Shown: piece by piece, positions 9,801 through 22,827 of the stretch | Numbering within the stretch: the stretch's first letter is position 1 | How the letters are laid out: each line of letters opens with the position of its first letter | NCBI RefSeq assembly: GCF_051020985.1 | Contig: NW_027475130.1 | Span: 11,860,001 to 11,924,000, forward strand | Direction of reading: 5' to 3' | Source of the DNA: Nomia melanderi | Taxonomy: Eukaryota; Arthropoda; Insecta; Hymenoptera; Halictidae | Length of the DNA: 64,000 nucleotides | Program-made: the position numbers and the translations under genes | Notes under the pieces: model-generated | Databases searched by the model: none | The model's input: the letters and a program-made list of their open reading frames with translations, nothing else | Told to the model about the DNA's origin: nothing

Positions 9801-11077
9801 ATGCGCCCGGGCCTCCTGCAGATAATTCACTTTGGTTTATTGCGCTATCTGTGATAGCACCCGAGATATCACCAGATCTATATTGGATTTTCCCCTGACT
9901 CTGAGTGCCCGGCCCCATGAGACTGTGGTTTTCTCGGCCCCTGGTGGTCCGAGGTCGTTCCCGCTGCACAGATTCATGCGCCAGGGCCTCCTACAGGTAA
10001 TGCACTTTGATTTATTGCGCTATCTGTAATAGCACCCGAGATATCACCAGATCTATATTGGATTTTCCCCTGACCCTGAGTGTCCGGCCCCATGAGACTG
10101 TGGTTTTCTCGGCCCCTGGTGGTCCGAGGTCGTTCCCGCTGCACAGATTCATGCGCCAGGACCTCCTACAGACAATGCACTTTGATTTATTGCGCTATCT
10201 GTAATAGCACCCGACATATCACCAGATATATATTGGATTTTTCACTGACCCTGAGCGTCCGGCCCCATGAGACGGTCGTTGTCTCCGCCCCTGGTGGTCC
10301 GAGGTCGTTCCCGCTGCACAGATTCATGCGCCAGGGCCTCCTACAGACAATGCACTTTGATTTATTGTGCTATCTCTAATAGCACCCGAGATATCACCAG
10401 ATATATATTGGATTTTCCCTGACCCTGAGTGTCCGGCCCAATGAGACTGTGGTTTTCTCGGCCCCTGGTGGTCCGAGGTCGCTCCCGCTGTACAGATTCA
10501 TGCGCCAGGGCCTCCTACAGACAATGCACTTTGATTTATTGCGCTATCTGTAATAGCACCCGAGATATCAAGAGATATATACTGGATTTTCCCCTGACCC
10601 TGAGTGTCCGGCCCAATGAGACTGTGGTTCTCTCGGCCCCTGGTGGTCCGAGGTCGTTCCCGCTGCACAGATTCATGCGCCAGGGCCTCCTACAGACAAT
10701 GCACTTTGATTTATTGCGCTATCTGTAATAGCGCCCGAGATATCACCAGATATATATTGGATTTTTCACTGACCCTGAGTGTCCGGCCCCATGAGACGGT
10801 CGTTTTCTCGGCCCCTGGTGGTCCGAGGTCGTTCCCGCTGCACAGCTTCAGGCGCCAGGGCCTCCTGCAGATAATTCACTATGGTTTATTGCTCTATCTG
10901 TAATAGCACCCGAGATATCACCAGATATATATTGGATTTTACCCTGACCCTGAGTGTCCGGCCCCATGAGACGGTCGTTGTCTCGGCCCCTGGAGGTCCG
11001 ACGACGTTCCCGCTGCACAGATTCATGCGCCAGGGCCTCCTACAGACAATGCACTTTGATTTATTGCGCTATCTGTA
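6880..11077 (+). repeat. Family B segment
   Basis: This is an ordered series of units found again further along. About 7.12-7.95 kb matches 13.42-14.25 kb and 26.2-27.0 kb, 7.95-8.6 kb matches 27.0-27.7 kb, and 8.9-10.9 kb matches 15.9-17.9 kb (offset 6,999). Diagnostic units include GTTATAGCACCC, GGATTTAGCCC with GGTTGTTCCC and GCGCGAGGG, GCGCCCGGGCC, and GACATATCACC followed by GTCTCCGCCC. Confidence 0.7.
10380..10553 (+). repeat. 174 bp marker monomer, copy 1
   Basis: One C is missing: GGATTTTCCCTGACC instead of GGATTTTCCCCTGACC. The unit also has GGCCCAATGAG, GTCGCTCCCG and CTGTACAG. The same combination recurs at 17379, 33653 and 38727, so the four are copies of one mutated ancestor. 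Confidence 0.9.
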
Positions 11078-11778
11078 ACAGCACCCGAGATATCACCAGA
11101 TATATATTGGATTTTACCCTGACCCTGAGTGTCCGGCCCCATGAGACTGTGGTTTTTTCGGCCCCTGGTGGTCCGAGGTCGTTCCCGCTGCACAGATTCA
11201 TGCGCCAGGGCCTCCTGCAGATAATTCACTTTGGTCTATTGCGCTATCTCTAATAGCACCCGAGCTATCAGCAGATATATATTGGATTTTTCACTGACCC
11301 TGAGTGACCGGCCCCATGAGACGGTCGTTTTCTCGGCCCCTGGTGGTCCGAGGTCGTTCCCGCTGCACAGAATCATGCGCCAGGGCCTCCTGCAGATAAT
11401 TCACTTTGGTTTATTGCGCTATCTCTAATAGCACCCGAGTTATCACCAGATATATATTGGATTTTCCCCTGACCCTGAGTGTCCGGCCCCATGAGACTGT
11501 GGTTTTCTCGGCCCCTGGTGGTCCGAGGTCGGTCCCGCTGCACAGATTCATGCGCCAGGGCCTCCTACAGACAATGCACTTTGATTTATTGCGCTATCTG
11601 TAATAGCACCCGAGATATCACCAGATATATATTGGATTTTACCCTGACCCTGAGTGTCCGGCCCCATGAGACTGTGGTTTTCTCGGCCCCTGGTGGTCCG
11701 AGGACGTTCCCGTTGCACAGATTCATGCGCCCGGGCCTCCTGCAGATAATTTACTTTGGTTTATTGCGCTATCTGTGA
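11078..11778 (+). repeat. Short family C module inside B
   Basis: About four monomers match 18.95-19.65 kb at an offset of 7,874 bp. Shared variants are GAGCTATCAGCAG, GAGTGACCGG, CAGAATCATGCG, GAGTTATCACC and GTCGGTCCCG. It sits between two B segments. Confidence 0.7.
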
Positions 11779-14578
11779 TAGCACCCGAGATATCACCAGA
11801 TCTATATTGGATTTTCCCCTGACCCTGAGTGTCCGGCCCCTTGAGACTGTCGTTTTCTCGGCCCCTGTTGGTCCGAGGTCGTTCCCGTTGCACAGATTCA
11901 TGCGCCAGGGCCTCCTGCAGATAATTCACTTCGGTTTATTGCGCTATCTCTAATAACACCCGAGATATCACCAGATATATATTGGATTTTTCACTGACCC
12001 TGAGCGTCCGGCCCGATGAGACGGTCGTTTTCTCGGCCCCTGGTGGTCCGAGAACGTTCCCGCTGCACAGATTCATGCGCCAGCGTCTCCTACAGACAAT
12101 GCACTTTGATTTATTGCGCTATCTGTAATAGCACCCAAGATATCACCAGATATATATTGGATTTTTCACTGACCCTGAGTGTCCTGCCCCATGAGACGGT
12201 GGTTTTCTCGGCCCCTGGTGTTCCGAGGTCGTTCCCGCTGCACAGATTCATGCGCCAGGGCCTCCTACAGACAATGCACTTTGATTTATTGCGCTATCTC
12301 TAATAGCACCCGAGATATCACCAGATATATATTGGATTTTCCCCTGACCCTGAGTGTCCGGCCCCATGAGACTGTGGTTTTCTCGGCCCCTGGTGGTCCT
12401 AGGTCGTTCCCGCTGCACTGATGCATGCGCCAGGGCCTCCTGCAGATAATTCCCTTTGGCTTATTGCGCTATCTCTAATAGCGCCCGAGATATCACCAGA
12501 TATATATTGGATTTTTCCCTGACCCTGAGTGTCCGGCCCCATGAGACTGCGGTTTTCTCGGCCCCTGGTGGTCCGAGGTCGTTCCCGCTGCACACATTCA
12601 TGCGCCAGGGCCTCCTACAGACAATGCACTATGATTTATTGCGCTATCTGTAATAGCACCCGAGATATCACCAGATATATATTGGATTTTTCCCTGACCC
12701 TGAGTGTCCGACCCCATGAGACGGTGGATGTCTCGGCCCCTGATGGTCCGAGATCGTTCCCGCTGCACAGATTCATGCGCCAGGGCCTCCTGCAGACAAT
12801 TCACTTTGGTTTATTGCGCTATCTCTAATAGCACCCGAGATATCACCAGATATATATTGGATTTTTCCCCGACCCTGAGTGTCCGGCCCCATGAGACGGT
12901 GGTTTTCTCGGCCGCTGGTGGTCCGAGGTCGTTCCCGCTGCACAGATTCATGCGCCAGGACCTCCTACAGACAATGCACTTTGATTTATTGCGCTATCTG
13001 TAATAGCACCCGATATATCGCCAGATATATATTGGATTTTACCCTGACCCTGAGTGTCCGGCCCCATGAGACGGTCGTTGTCTCGGCCCCTGGCGGTCCG
13101 AGGACGTCCCCGCTGCACAGATTCATGCGCCAGGGCCTCCTACAGGTAATGCACTTTCATTTATTGCGCTATCTGTAATAGCACCCGAGATATCACCAGA
13201 TCTATATTGGATTTTCCCCTGACCCTGAGTGTCCGGCCCCATGAGACTGTGGTTTTCTCGGCCCCTGGTGGTCCGAGGTCGTTCCCGCTGCACAGATTCA
13301 TGCGCCAGGGCCTCCTACAGACAATGCACTTTGATTTATTGCGCTATCTGTTATAGCACCCGAGATATCACCAGATATATATTGGATTTTACCCTGACCC
13401 TGAGTGTCCGGCCCCATGAGACGGTCGTTGTCTCGGCCCCTGGAGGTCCGACGACGTTCCCGCTGCACAGATTCATGCGCCAGGGCCTCCTACAGGTAAT
13501 GCACTTTGATTTATTGCGCTATCTGTAATAGCACCCGAGATATCACCAGATCTATATTGGATTTTCCCCTGACCCTGAGTGTCCGGCCCCATGAGACTGT
13601 GGTTTTCTCGGCCCCTGGTGGTCCGAGGACGTTCCCGTTGCACAGATTCATGCGCCCGGGCCTCCTGCAGATAATTCACTTTGGTTTATTGCGCTATCTG
13701 TGATAGCACCCGAGATATCACCAGATCTATATTGGATTTTCCCCTGACTCTGAGTGCCCGGCCCCATGAGACTGTGGTTTTCTCGGCCCCTGGTGGTCCG
13801 AGGTCGTTCCCGCTGCACAGATTCATGCGCCAGGGCCTCCTACAGGTAATGCACTTTGATTTATTGCGCTATCTGTAATAGCACCCGAGATATCACCAGA
13901 TATATATTGGATTTTCCCCTGACCCTGAGTGTCCGGCCCCATGAGACTGTGGTTTTCTCGGCCCCTGGTGGTCCTAGGTCGTTCCCGCTGCACTGATGCA
14001 TGCGCCAGGGCCTCCTGCAGATAATTCCCTTTGGCTTATTGCGCTATCTCTAATAGCGCCCGAGATATCACCAGATATATATTGGATTTTTCCCTGACCC
14101 TGAGTGTCCGGCCCCATGAGACTGCGGTTTTCTCGGCCCCTGGTGGTCCGAGGTCGTTCCCGCTGCACACATTCATGCGACAGGGCCTCCTGCAGATAAT
14201 TCACTTTAGTTTATTGCGCTATCTTTAATAGCACCCGAGATATCACCAGATATATATTGGATTTTCCCCTGACCCTGAGTGTCCGGCCCCATGAGACTGT
14301 GGTTTTCTCGGCCCCTGGTGGTCCGAGGTCGTTCCCCTTGCACAGATTCATGCGCCAGGGCCTCCTGCAGATAATTCACTTTGATTTATTGCGCTATCTG
14401 TAATAGCACCCGAGATATCACCAGATAGATATTGGATTTTTCACTGACCCTAAGTGTCCGGCCCCTCGGGACGGTGGTTTTCTCGGCCCCTGGTGGTCCG
14501 AGGTCGTTCCCGCTGCACAGATTCATGCGCCAGGGCCTCCTACAGACAATGCACTTTGGTTTATTGCGCTATCTCTAA

Positions 14579-15278
14579 TAGCACCCGAGATATCACCAGA
14601 TATATATTGGATTTTTCCCCGACCCTGAGTGTCCGGCCCCATGAGACGGTGGTTTTCTCGGCCGCTGGTGGTCCGAGGTCGTTCCCGCTGGCCAGATTCA
14701 TGCGCCAGGGCCTCCTACAGACAATGCACTATGATTTATTGCGCTATCTGTAATAGCACCCGAGATATCACCAGATATATATTGGATTTTTCCCTGACCC
14801 TGAGTGTCCGGCCCCATGAGACGGTGGATGTCTCGGCCCCTGATGGTCCGAGATCGTTCCCGCTGCACAGATTCATGCGCCAGGGCCTCCTGCAGACAAT
14901 TCACTTTGATTTATTGCGCTATCTCTAATAGCACCCGACATATCACCAGATATATATTGGATTTTTCCCCGACCCTGAGTGTCCGGCCCCATGAGACGGT
15001 GGTTTTCTCGGCCACTGGTGGTCCGAGGTCGTTCCCGCTGGCCAGATTCATGCGCCAGGGCCTCCTACAGACAATGCACTATGATTTATTGCGCTATCTG
15101 TAATAGCACCCGAGATATCACCAGATATATATTGGATTTTTCCCTGACCCTGAGTGTCCGGCCCCATGAAACGGTGGATGTCTCGGCCCCTGATGGTCCG
15201 AGATCGTTCCCGCTGCACAGATTCATGCGCCAGGGCCTCCTACAGACAATGCACTTTGATTTATTGCGCTATCTGTAA
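14579..15278 (+). repeat. Two copies of a 350 bp dimer
   Basis: Units 14579-14928 and 14929-15278 are near-identical dimers. Each has a GCTGGCCAG monomer followed by a GGATGTCTCGG monomer with GATGGTCCGAGATCG. The second dimer has GGCCACTGG for GGCCGCTGG and CATGAAACGG for CATGAGACGG. The same dimer is present once at about 8.5-8.8 kb and doubled near 29.0-29.6, 31.4-32.0 and 36.7-37.3 kb. Confidence 0.8.
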
Positions 15279-17378
15279 TAGCACCCGAGATATCAGCAGA
15301 TATATATTGGATTTTTCACTGACCCTGAGTGTCCGGCCCCATGAGACGGTCGTTTTCTCGGCCCCTGGTGGTCCGCGGTCGTTCCCGCTGCACAGATTCA
15401 TGCGCCAGGGCCTCCTGCAGATAATTCACTTTGGTGTATTGCGCTATCTCTAATAGCACCCGAGATATCACCAGATATATATTTGATTTTACCCTGACCG
15501 TGAGTGTCCGGCCCCATGAGACGATCGTTGTCTCGGCCCCTGGAGGTCCGAGGACGTTCCCGCTGCACAGATTCATGCGCCAGGGCCTCCTACAGGTAAT
15601 GCACTTTGATTTATTGCGCTATCTGTAATAGCAGCCGAGATATCACCAGATCTATATTGGATTTTACCCTGACCCTGAGTGTCCGGCCCCATGAGACGGT
15701 CGTTGTCTCGGCCCCTGGAGGTCCGACGACGTTCCCGCTGCACAGATTCATGCGCCAGGGCCTCCTACAGGTAATGCACTTTGATTTATTGCGCTATCTG
15801 TAATAGCACCCGAGATATCACCAGATATATATTGGATTTTTCCCCGACCCTGAGTGTCCGGCCCCATGAGACGGTGGTTTTCTCGGCCGCTGGTGGTCCG
15901 AGGTCGTTCCCGCTGCACAGATTCATGCGCCAGGACCTCCTACAGACAATGCACTTTGATTTATTGCGCTATCTGTTATAGCACCCGAGATATCACCAGA
16001 TATATATTGGATTTTACCCTGACCCTGAGTGTCCGGCCCCATGAGACGGTCGTTGTCTCGGCCCCTGGAGGTCCGACGACGTTCCCGCTGCACAGATTCA
16101 TGCGCCAGGGCCTCCTACAGGTAATGCACTTTGATTTATTGCGCTATCTGTTATAGCACCCGAGATATCACCAGATATATATTGGATTTTTCCCTGACCC
16201 TGAGCGTCCGGCCCCATGAGACTGCGGTTTTCTCGGCCCCTGGTGGTCCGAGGTCGTTCCCGCTGCACACATTCATGCGCCAGGGCCTCCTGCAGATAAT
16301 TCACTATGGTTTATTGCGCTATCTCTAATAGCACCCGAGATATCACCAGATATATATTGGATTTAGCCCTGACCCTGAGTGTCCGGCCCCATGAGACTGT
16401 GGTTTTCTCGGCCCCTGGTGGTCCGAGGTTGTTCCCGCTGACCAGATTCATGCGCGAGGGCCTCCTACAGACAATGCACTTTGATTTATTGCTCTATCTG
16501 TAATAGCACCCGAGATATCACCAGATATATATTGGATTTTACCCTGACCCTGAGTGTCCGGCCCCATGAGACGGTCGTTGTCTCGGCCCCTGGAGGTCCG
16601 ACGACGTTCCCGCTGCACAGATTCATGCGCCAGGGCCTCCTACAGGTAATGCACTTTGATTTATTGCGCTATCTGTAATAGCACCCGAGATATCACCAGA
16701 TCTATATTGGATTTTCCCCTGACCCTGAGTGTCCGGCCCCATGAGACTGTGGTTTTCTCGGCCCCTGGTGGTCCGAGGACGTTCCCGTTGCACAGATTCA
16801 TGCGCCCGGGCCTCCTGCAGATAATTCACTTTGGTTTATTGCGCTATCTGTGATAGCACCCGAGATATCACCAGATCTATATTGGATTTTCCCCTGACTC
16901 TGAGTGCCCGGCCCCATGAGACTGTGGTTTTCTCGGCCCCTGGTGGTCCGAGGTCGTTCCCGCTGCACAGATTCATGCGCCAGGGCCTCCTACAGGTAAT
17001 GCACTTTGATTTATTGCGCTATCTGTAATAGCACCCGAGATATCACCAGATCTATATTGGATTTTCCCCTGACCCTGAGTGTCCGGCCCCATGAGACTGT
17101 GGTTTTCTCGGCCCCTGGTGGTCCGAGGTCGTTCCCGCTGCACAGATTCATGCGCCAGGACCTCCTACAGACAATGCACTTTGATTTATTGCGCTATCTG
17201 TAATAGCACCCGACATATCACCAGATATATATTGGATTTTTCACTGACCCTGAGCGTCCGGCCCCATGAGACGGTCGTTGTCTCCGCCCCTGGTGGTCCG
17301 AGGTCGTTCCCGCTGCACAGATTCATGCGCCAGGGCCTCCTACAGACAATGCACTTTGATTTATTGTGCTATCTCTAA

Positions 17379-17552
17379 TAGCACCCGAGATATCACCAGA
17401 TATATATTGGATTTTCCCTGACCCTGAGTGTCCGGCCCAATGAGACTGTGGTTTTCTCGGCCCCTGGTGGTCCGAGGTCGCTCCCACTGTACAGATTCAT
17501 GCGCCAGGGCCTCCTACAGACAATGCACTTTGATTTATTGCGCTATCTGTAA
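17379..17552 (+). repeat. 174 bp marker monomer, copy 2
   Basis: It has the same missing C and GGCCCAATGAG as the copy at 10380, exactly 6,999 bp upstream. One private change is CTCCCACTG for CTCCCGCTG. Confidence 0.9.
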
Positions 17553-20352
17553 TAGCACCCGAGATATCAAGAGATATATACTGGATTTTCCCCTGACCCT
17601 GAGTGTCCGGCCCAATGAGACTGTGGTTCTCTCGGCCCCTGGTGGTCCGAGGTCGTTCCCGCTGCACAGATTCATGCGCCAGGGCCTCCTACAGACAATG
17701 CACTTTGATTTATTGCGCTATCTGTAATAGCGCCCGAGATATCACCAGATATATATTGGATTTTTCACTGACCCTGAGTGTCCGGCCCCATGAGACGGTC
17801 GTTTTCTCGGCCCCTGGTGGTCCGAGGTCGTTCCCGCTGCACAGCTTCAGGCGCCAGGGCCTCCTGCAGATAATTCACTATGGTTTATTGCGCTATCTCT
17901 AATAGCACCCGAGATATCACCAGATATATATTGGATTTAGCCCTGACCCTGAGTGTCCGGCCCCATGAGACTGTGGTTTTCTCGGCCCCTGGTGGTCCGA
18001 GGTTGTTCCCGCTGCCCAGATTCATGCGCGAGGGCCTCCTACAGACAATGCACTTTGATTTATTGCTCTATCTGTAATAGCACCCGAGATATCACCAGAT
18101 ATATATTGGATTTTACCCTGACCCTGAGTGTCCGGCCCCATAAGACGGTCGTTGTCTCGGCCCCTGGAGGTCCGACGACGTTCCCGCTGCACAGATTCAT
18201 GCGCCAGGGCCTCCTACAGGTAATGCACTTTGATTTATTGCGCTATCTGTAATAGCACCCGAGATATCACCAGATCTATATTGGATTTTCCCCTGACCCT
18301 GAGTGTCCGGCCCCATGAGACTGTGGTTTTCTCGGCCCCTGGTGGTCCGAGGACGTTCCCGTTGCACAGATTCATGCGCCCGGGCCTCCTGCAGATAATT
18401 CACTTTGGTTTATTGCGCTATCTGTGATAGCACCCGAGATATCACCAGATCTATATTGGATTTTCCCCTGACTCTGAGTGCCCGGCCCCATGAGACTGTG
18501 GTTTTCTCGGCCCCTGGTGGTCCGAGGTCGTTCCCGTTGCACAGATTCATGCGCCAGGGCCTCCTGCAGATAATTCACATTGGTTTATTGCGCTATCTCT
18601 AATAGCACCCGAGATATCACCAGATATATATTGGATTTTTCACTGACCCTGAGCGTCCGGACCCATGAGACGGTCGTTTTCTCGGCCCCTGGTGGTCCGA
18701 GGTCGTTCCCGCTGCACCGGTTCATGCGCCAGGGTCTCCTACAGACAATGCACTTTGATTTATTGCGCTATCTGTAATAGCACCCGAGATATCACCACAT
18801 ATATATTGGATTTTTCACTGACCCTGAGTGTCCGGCCCCATGAGGCGGTCGTTTTCTCGGCCCCTGGTGGTCCGAGGTCGTTCCCGCTGCACAGATTCAT
18901 GCGCCAGGGCCTCCTACAGACAATGCACTTTGATTTATTGCGCTATCTGTAATAGCACCCGAGATATCACCAGATATATATTGGATTTTACCCTGACCCT
19001 GAGTGTCCGGCCCCATGAGACTGTGGTTTTTTCGGCCCCTGGTGGTCCGAGGTCGTTCCCGCTGCACAGATTCATGCGCCAGGGCCTCCTGCAGATAATT
19101 CACTTTGGTCTATTGCGCTATCTCTAATAGCACCCGAGCTATCAGCAGATATATATTGGATTTTTCACTGACCCTGAGTGACCGGCCCCATGAGACGGTC
19201 GTTTTCTCGGCCCCTGGTGGTCCGAGGTCGTTCCCGCTGCACAGAATCATGCGCCAGGGCCTCCTGCAGATAATTCACTTTGGTTTATTGCGCTATCTCT
19301 AATAGCACCCGAGTTATCACCAGATATATATTGGATTTTCCCCTGACCCTGAGTGTCCGGCCCCATGAGACTGTGGTTTTCTCGGCCCCTGGTGGTCCGA
19401 GGTCGGTCCCGCTGCACAGATTCATGCGCCAGGGCCTCCTACAGACAATGCACTTTGATTTATTGCGCTATCTGTAATAGCACCCGAGATATCACCAGAT
19501 ATATATTGGATTTTACCCTGACCCTGAGTGTCCGGCCCCATGAGACTGTGGTTTTCTCGGCCCCTGGTGGTCCGAGGACGTTCCCGTTGCACAGATTCAT
19601 GCGCCCGGGCCTCCTGCAGATAATTCACTTTGGTTTATTGCGCTATCTGTGATAGCACCCGAGATATCACCAGATCTATATTGGATTTTCCCCTGACTCT
19701 GAGTGCCCGGCCCCATGAGACTGTGGTTTTCTCGGCCCCTGGTGGTCCGAGGTCGTTCCCGTTGCACAGATTCATGCGCCAGGGCCTCCTGCAGATAATT
19801 CACCTTGGTTTATTGCGCTATCTCTAATAGCACCCGAGATATCACCAGATATATATTGGATTTTTCACTGACCCTGAGCGTCCGGACCCATGAGACTGTG
19901 GTTTTTTCGGCCCCTGGTGGTCCGAGGTCGTTCCCGCTGCACAGATTCATGCGCCAGGGCCTCCTGCAGATAAATCACTTTGGTCTATTGCGCTATCTCT
20001 AATAGCACCCGAGATATCATCAGATATATATTGGATTTTTCACTGACCCTGAGTGACCGGCCCCATGAGACGGTAGTTTTCTCGGCCCCTGGTGGTCCGA
20101 GGTCGTTTCCGCTGCACAGAATCATGCGCCAGGGCCTCCTGCAGATAATTCACTTTGGTTTATTGCGCTATCTCTAATAGCACCCGAGTTATCACCAGAT
20201 ATATATTGGATTTTCCCCTGACCCTGAGTGTCCGGCCCCATGAGACTGTGGTTTTCTCGGCCCCTGGTGGTCCGAGGTCGGTCCCGCTGCACAGATTCAT
20301 GCGCCAGGGCCTCCTACAGACAATGCACTTTGATTTATTGCGCTATCTGTAA

Positions 20353-22102
20353 TAGCACCCGAGATATCACCAGATATATATTGGATTTTCCCCTGACCCT
20401 GAGTATCCGGCCCCATGAGACGGTAGTTTTCTCGGCCCCTGGTGATCCGAGGTCGTTCCCGCTGCACAGATTCATGCGCCAGGGCCTCCTGCAGATAATT
20501 CACTTTGGTTTATTGCGCTATCTCTAATAGCACCCGAGATATCACCAGATATATATTGGATTTTCCCCTGACCCTGAGTGTCCGGACCCATGAGACTGTG
20601 GTTTTCTCGGCCCCTGGTGGTCCGAGGTCGTTCCCGCTGCACAGATTCATGCGCCAGGGCCTCCTGCAGATAATTCACTTTGGTTTATTGCGCTATCTCT
20701 AATAGCACCCGACATATCACCAGATATATATTGGATTTTCCCCTGACCCTGAGTGTCCGGCCCCATGAGACTGTGGTTTTCTCGGCCCCTGGTGGTCCGA
20801 GGTCGTTCCCGTTGCACAGATTCATGCGCCAGGGCCTCCTGCAGATAATTCTCTTTGGTTTATTGCGCTATCTCCAATAGCACCCGAGATATCACCAGAT
20901 ATATATTGGATTTTTCACTGACCCTGAGCGTCCGGCCCCATGAGACGGTCGTTTTCTCGGCCCCTGGTGGTCCGAGGTCGTTCCCGCTGCACAGGTTCAT
21001 GCGCCAGGGTCTCCTACAGACAATGCACTTTGATTTATTGCGCTATCTGTAATAGCACCCGAGATATCACCACATATATATTGGATTTTTCACTGACCCT
21101 GAGTGTCCGGCCCCATGAGACGGTGGTTTTCTCGGCCCCTGGTGGTCCGAGGTCGGTCCCGCTGCACAGATTCATGCGCCAGGGCCTCCTACAGACAATG
21201 CACTTTGATTTATTGCGCTCTCTGTAATAGCACCCGAGACATCACCAGATATATATTGGATTTTCCCCTGACCCTGAGTATCCGGCCCCATGAGACGGTA
21301 GTTTTCTCGGCCCCTGGTGATCCGAGGTCGTTCCCGCTGCACAGATTCATGCGCCAGGGCCTCCTGCAGATAATTCACTTTGGTTTATTGCGCTATCTCT
21401 AATAGCACCCGAGATATCACGAGATATATATTGGATTTTCCCCTGACCCTGAGTGTCCGGCCCCATGAGACTGTGGTTTTCTCGGCCCCTGGTGGTCCGA
21501 GGTCGTTCCCGCTGCACAGATTCATGCGCCAGGGCCTCCTGCAGATAATTCACTTTGGTTTATTGCGCTATCTCTAATAGCACCCGACATATCACCAGAT
21601 ATATATTGGATTTTCCCCTGACCCTGAGTGTCCGGCCCCATGAGACTGTGGTTTTCTCGGCCCCTGGTGGTCCGAGGTCGTTCCCGTTGCACAGATTCAT
21701 GCGCCAGGGCCTCCTGCAGATAATTCTCTTTGGTTTATTGCGCTATCTCCAATAGCACCCGAGATATCACCAGATATATATTGGATTTTTCACTGACCCT
21801 GAGCGTCCGGCCCCATGAGACGGTCGTTTTCTCGGCCCCTGGTGGTCCGAGGTCGTTCCCGCTGCACAGGTTCATGCGCCAGGGTCTCCTACAGACAATG
21901 CACTTTGATTTATTGCGCTATCTGTAATAGCACCCGAGATATCACCACATATATATTGGATTTTTCACTGACCCTGAGTGTCCGGCCCCATGAGACGGTG
22001 GTTTTCTCGGTCCCTGGTGTTCCGAGGTCGTTCCCGCTGCACAGATTCATGCGCCAGGGCCTCCTACAGACAATGCACATTGATTTATTGCGCTATCTCT
22101 AA
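20353..22102 (+). repeat. Tandem pair of 875 bp five-monomer units
   Basis: Units 20353-21227 and 21228-22102 have the same order: GAGTATCC/GGTGATCC, plain, CGACATATCACC, CTCCAATAG preceding TTTTTCACTG with GCGTCC, then ACCACATATAT. They differ mainly in the second half of the fifth monomer, where the first copy has GTCGGTCCCG and the second GGTCCCTGGTGTTCC. The pair recurs at 43101-44850. Confidence 0.85.
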
Positions 22103-22827
22103 TAGCACCCGAGATATCACCAGATATATATTGGATTTTCCCCTGACCCTGAGTGTCCGGCCCCATGAGACGGTGGTTTTCTCGGCCCCTGGTGGTCCGC
22201 GGTCGTTCCCGCTGCACAGATTCATGCGCCAGGGCCTCCTGCAGATAATTCACTTTCGTTTATTGCGCTATCTCTAATAGCACCCGAGATATCACCAGAT
22301 ATATATTGGATTTTTCCCTGACCCTGAGGGTCCGGCCCCATGTGACGGTGGATGTCTCGGCCCCTGATGGTCCGAGATCGTTCCCGCTGCACAGATTCAT
22401 GCGCCAGGGCCTCCTGCAGACAATTCACTTTGGTTTATTGCGCTATCTCTAATAGCACCCGAGATATCACCAGATATATATTGGATTTTCCCCTGACCCT
22501 GAGTGTCCGGCCCCATGAGACGGTGGTTTTCTCGGCCCCTGGTGGTCCGAGGTCGTTCCCGCTGCACAGATTCATGCGCCAGGGCCTCCTACAGACAATG
22601 CACTTTGATTTATTGCGCTATCTGTAATAGCACCCGAGATATCAGCAGATATATATTGGATTTTTCACTGACCCTGAGTGTCCGGCCCCATGAGACGGTC
22701 GTTTTCTCGGCCCCTGGTGGTCCGCGGTCGTTCCCGCTGCACAGATTCATGCGCCAGGGCCTCCTGCAGATAATTCACTTTGATTTATTGCGCTATCTGT
22801 AATAGCAGCCGAGATATCACCAGATCT

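Larger units (their letters stand above)
11779..18602 (+). repeat. Family B segment, second large copy
   Basis: It is made of modules also found at 4.3-11 kb, in nearly the same order. The offsets differ: 7,524 bp for 11.79-13.37 kb, 6,299 bp for 13.42-14.25 kb, and 6,999 bp for 15.9-17.9 kb. The changing offsets mean whole monomers were gained or lost between the two copies. A short C-type tract lies at about 15.15-15.63 kb and matches 49.63-50.10 kb, including the rare ATATTTGATTTTACC and GACGATCGTTG. Confidence 0.7.
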
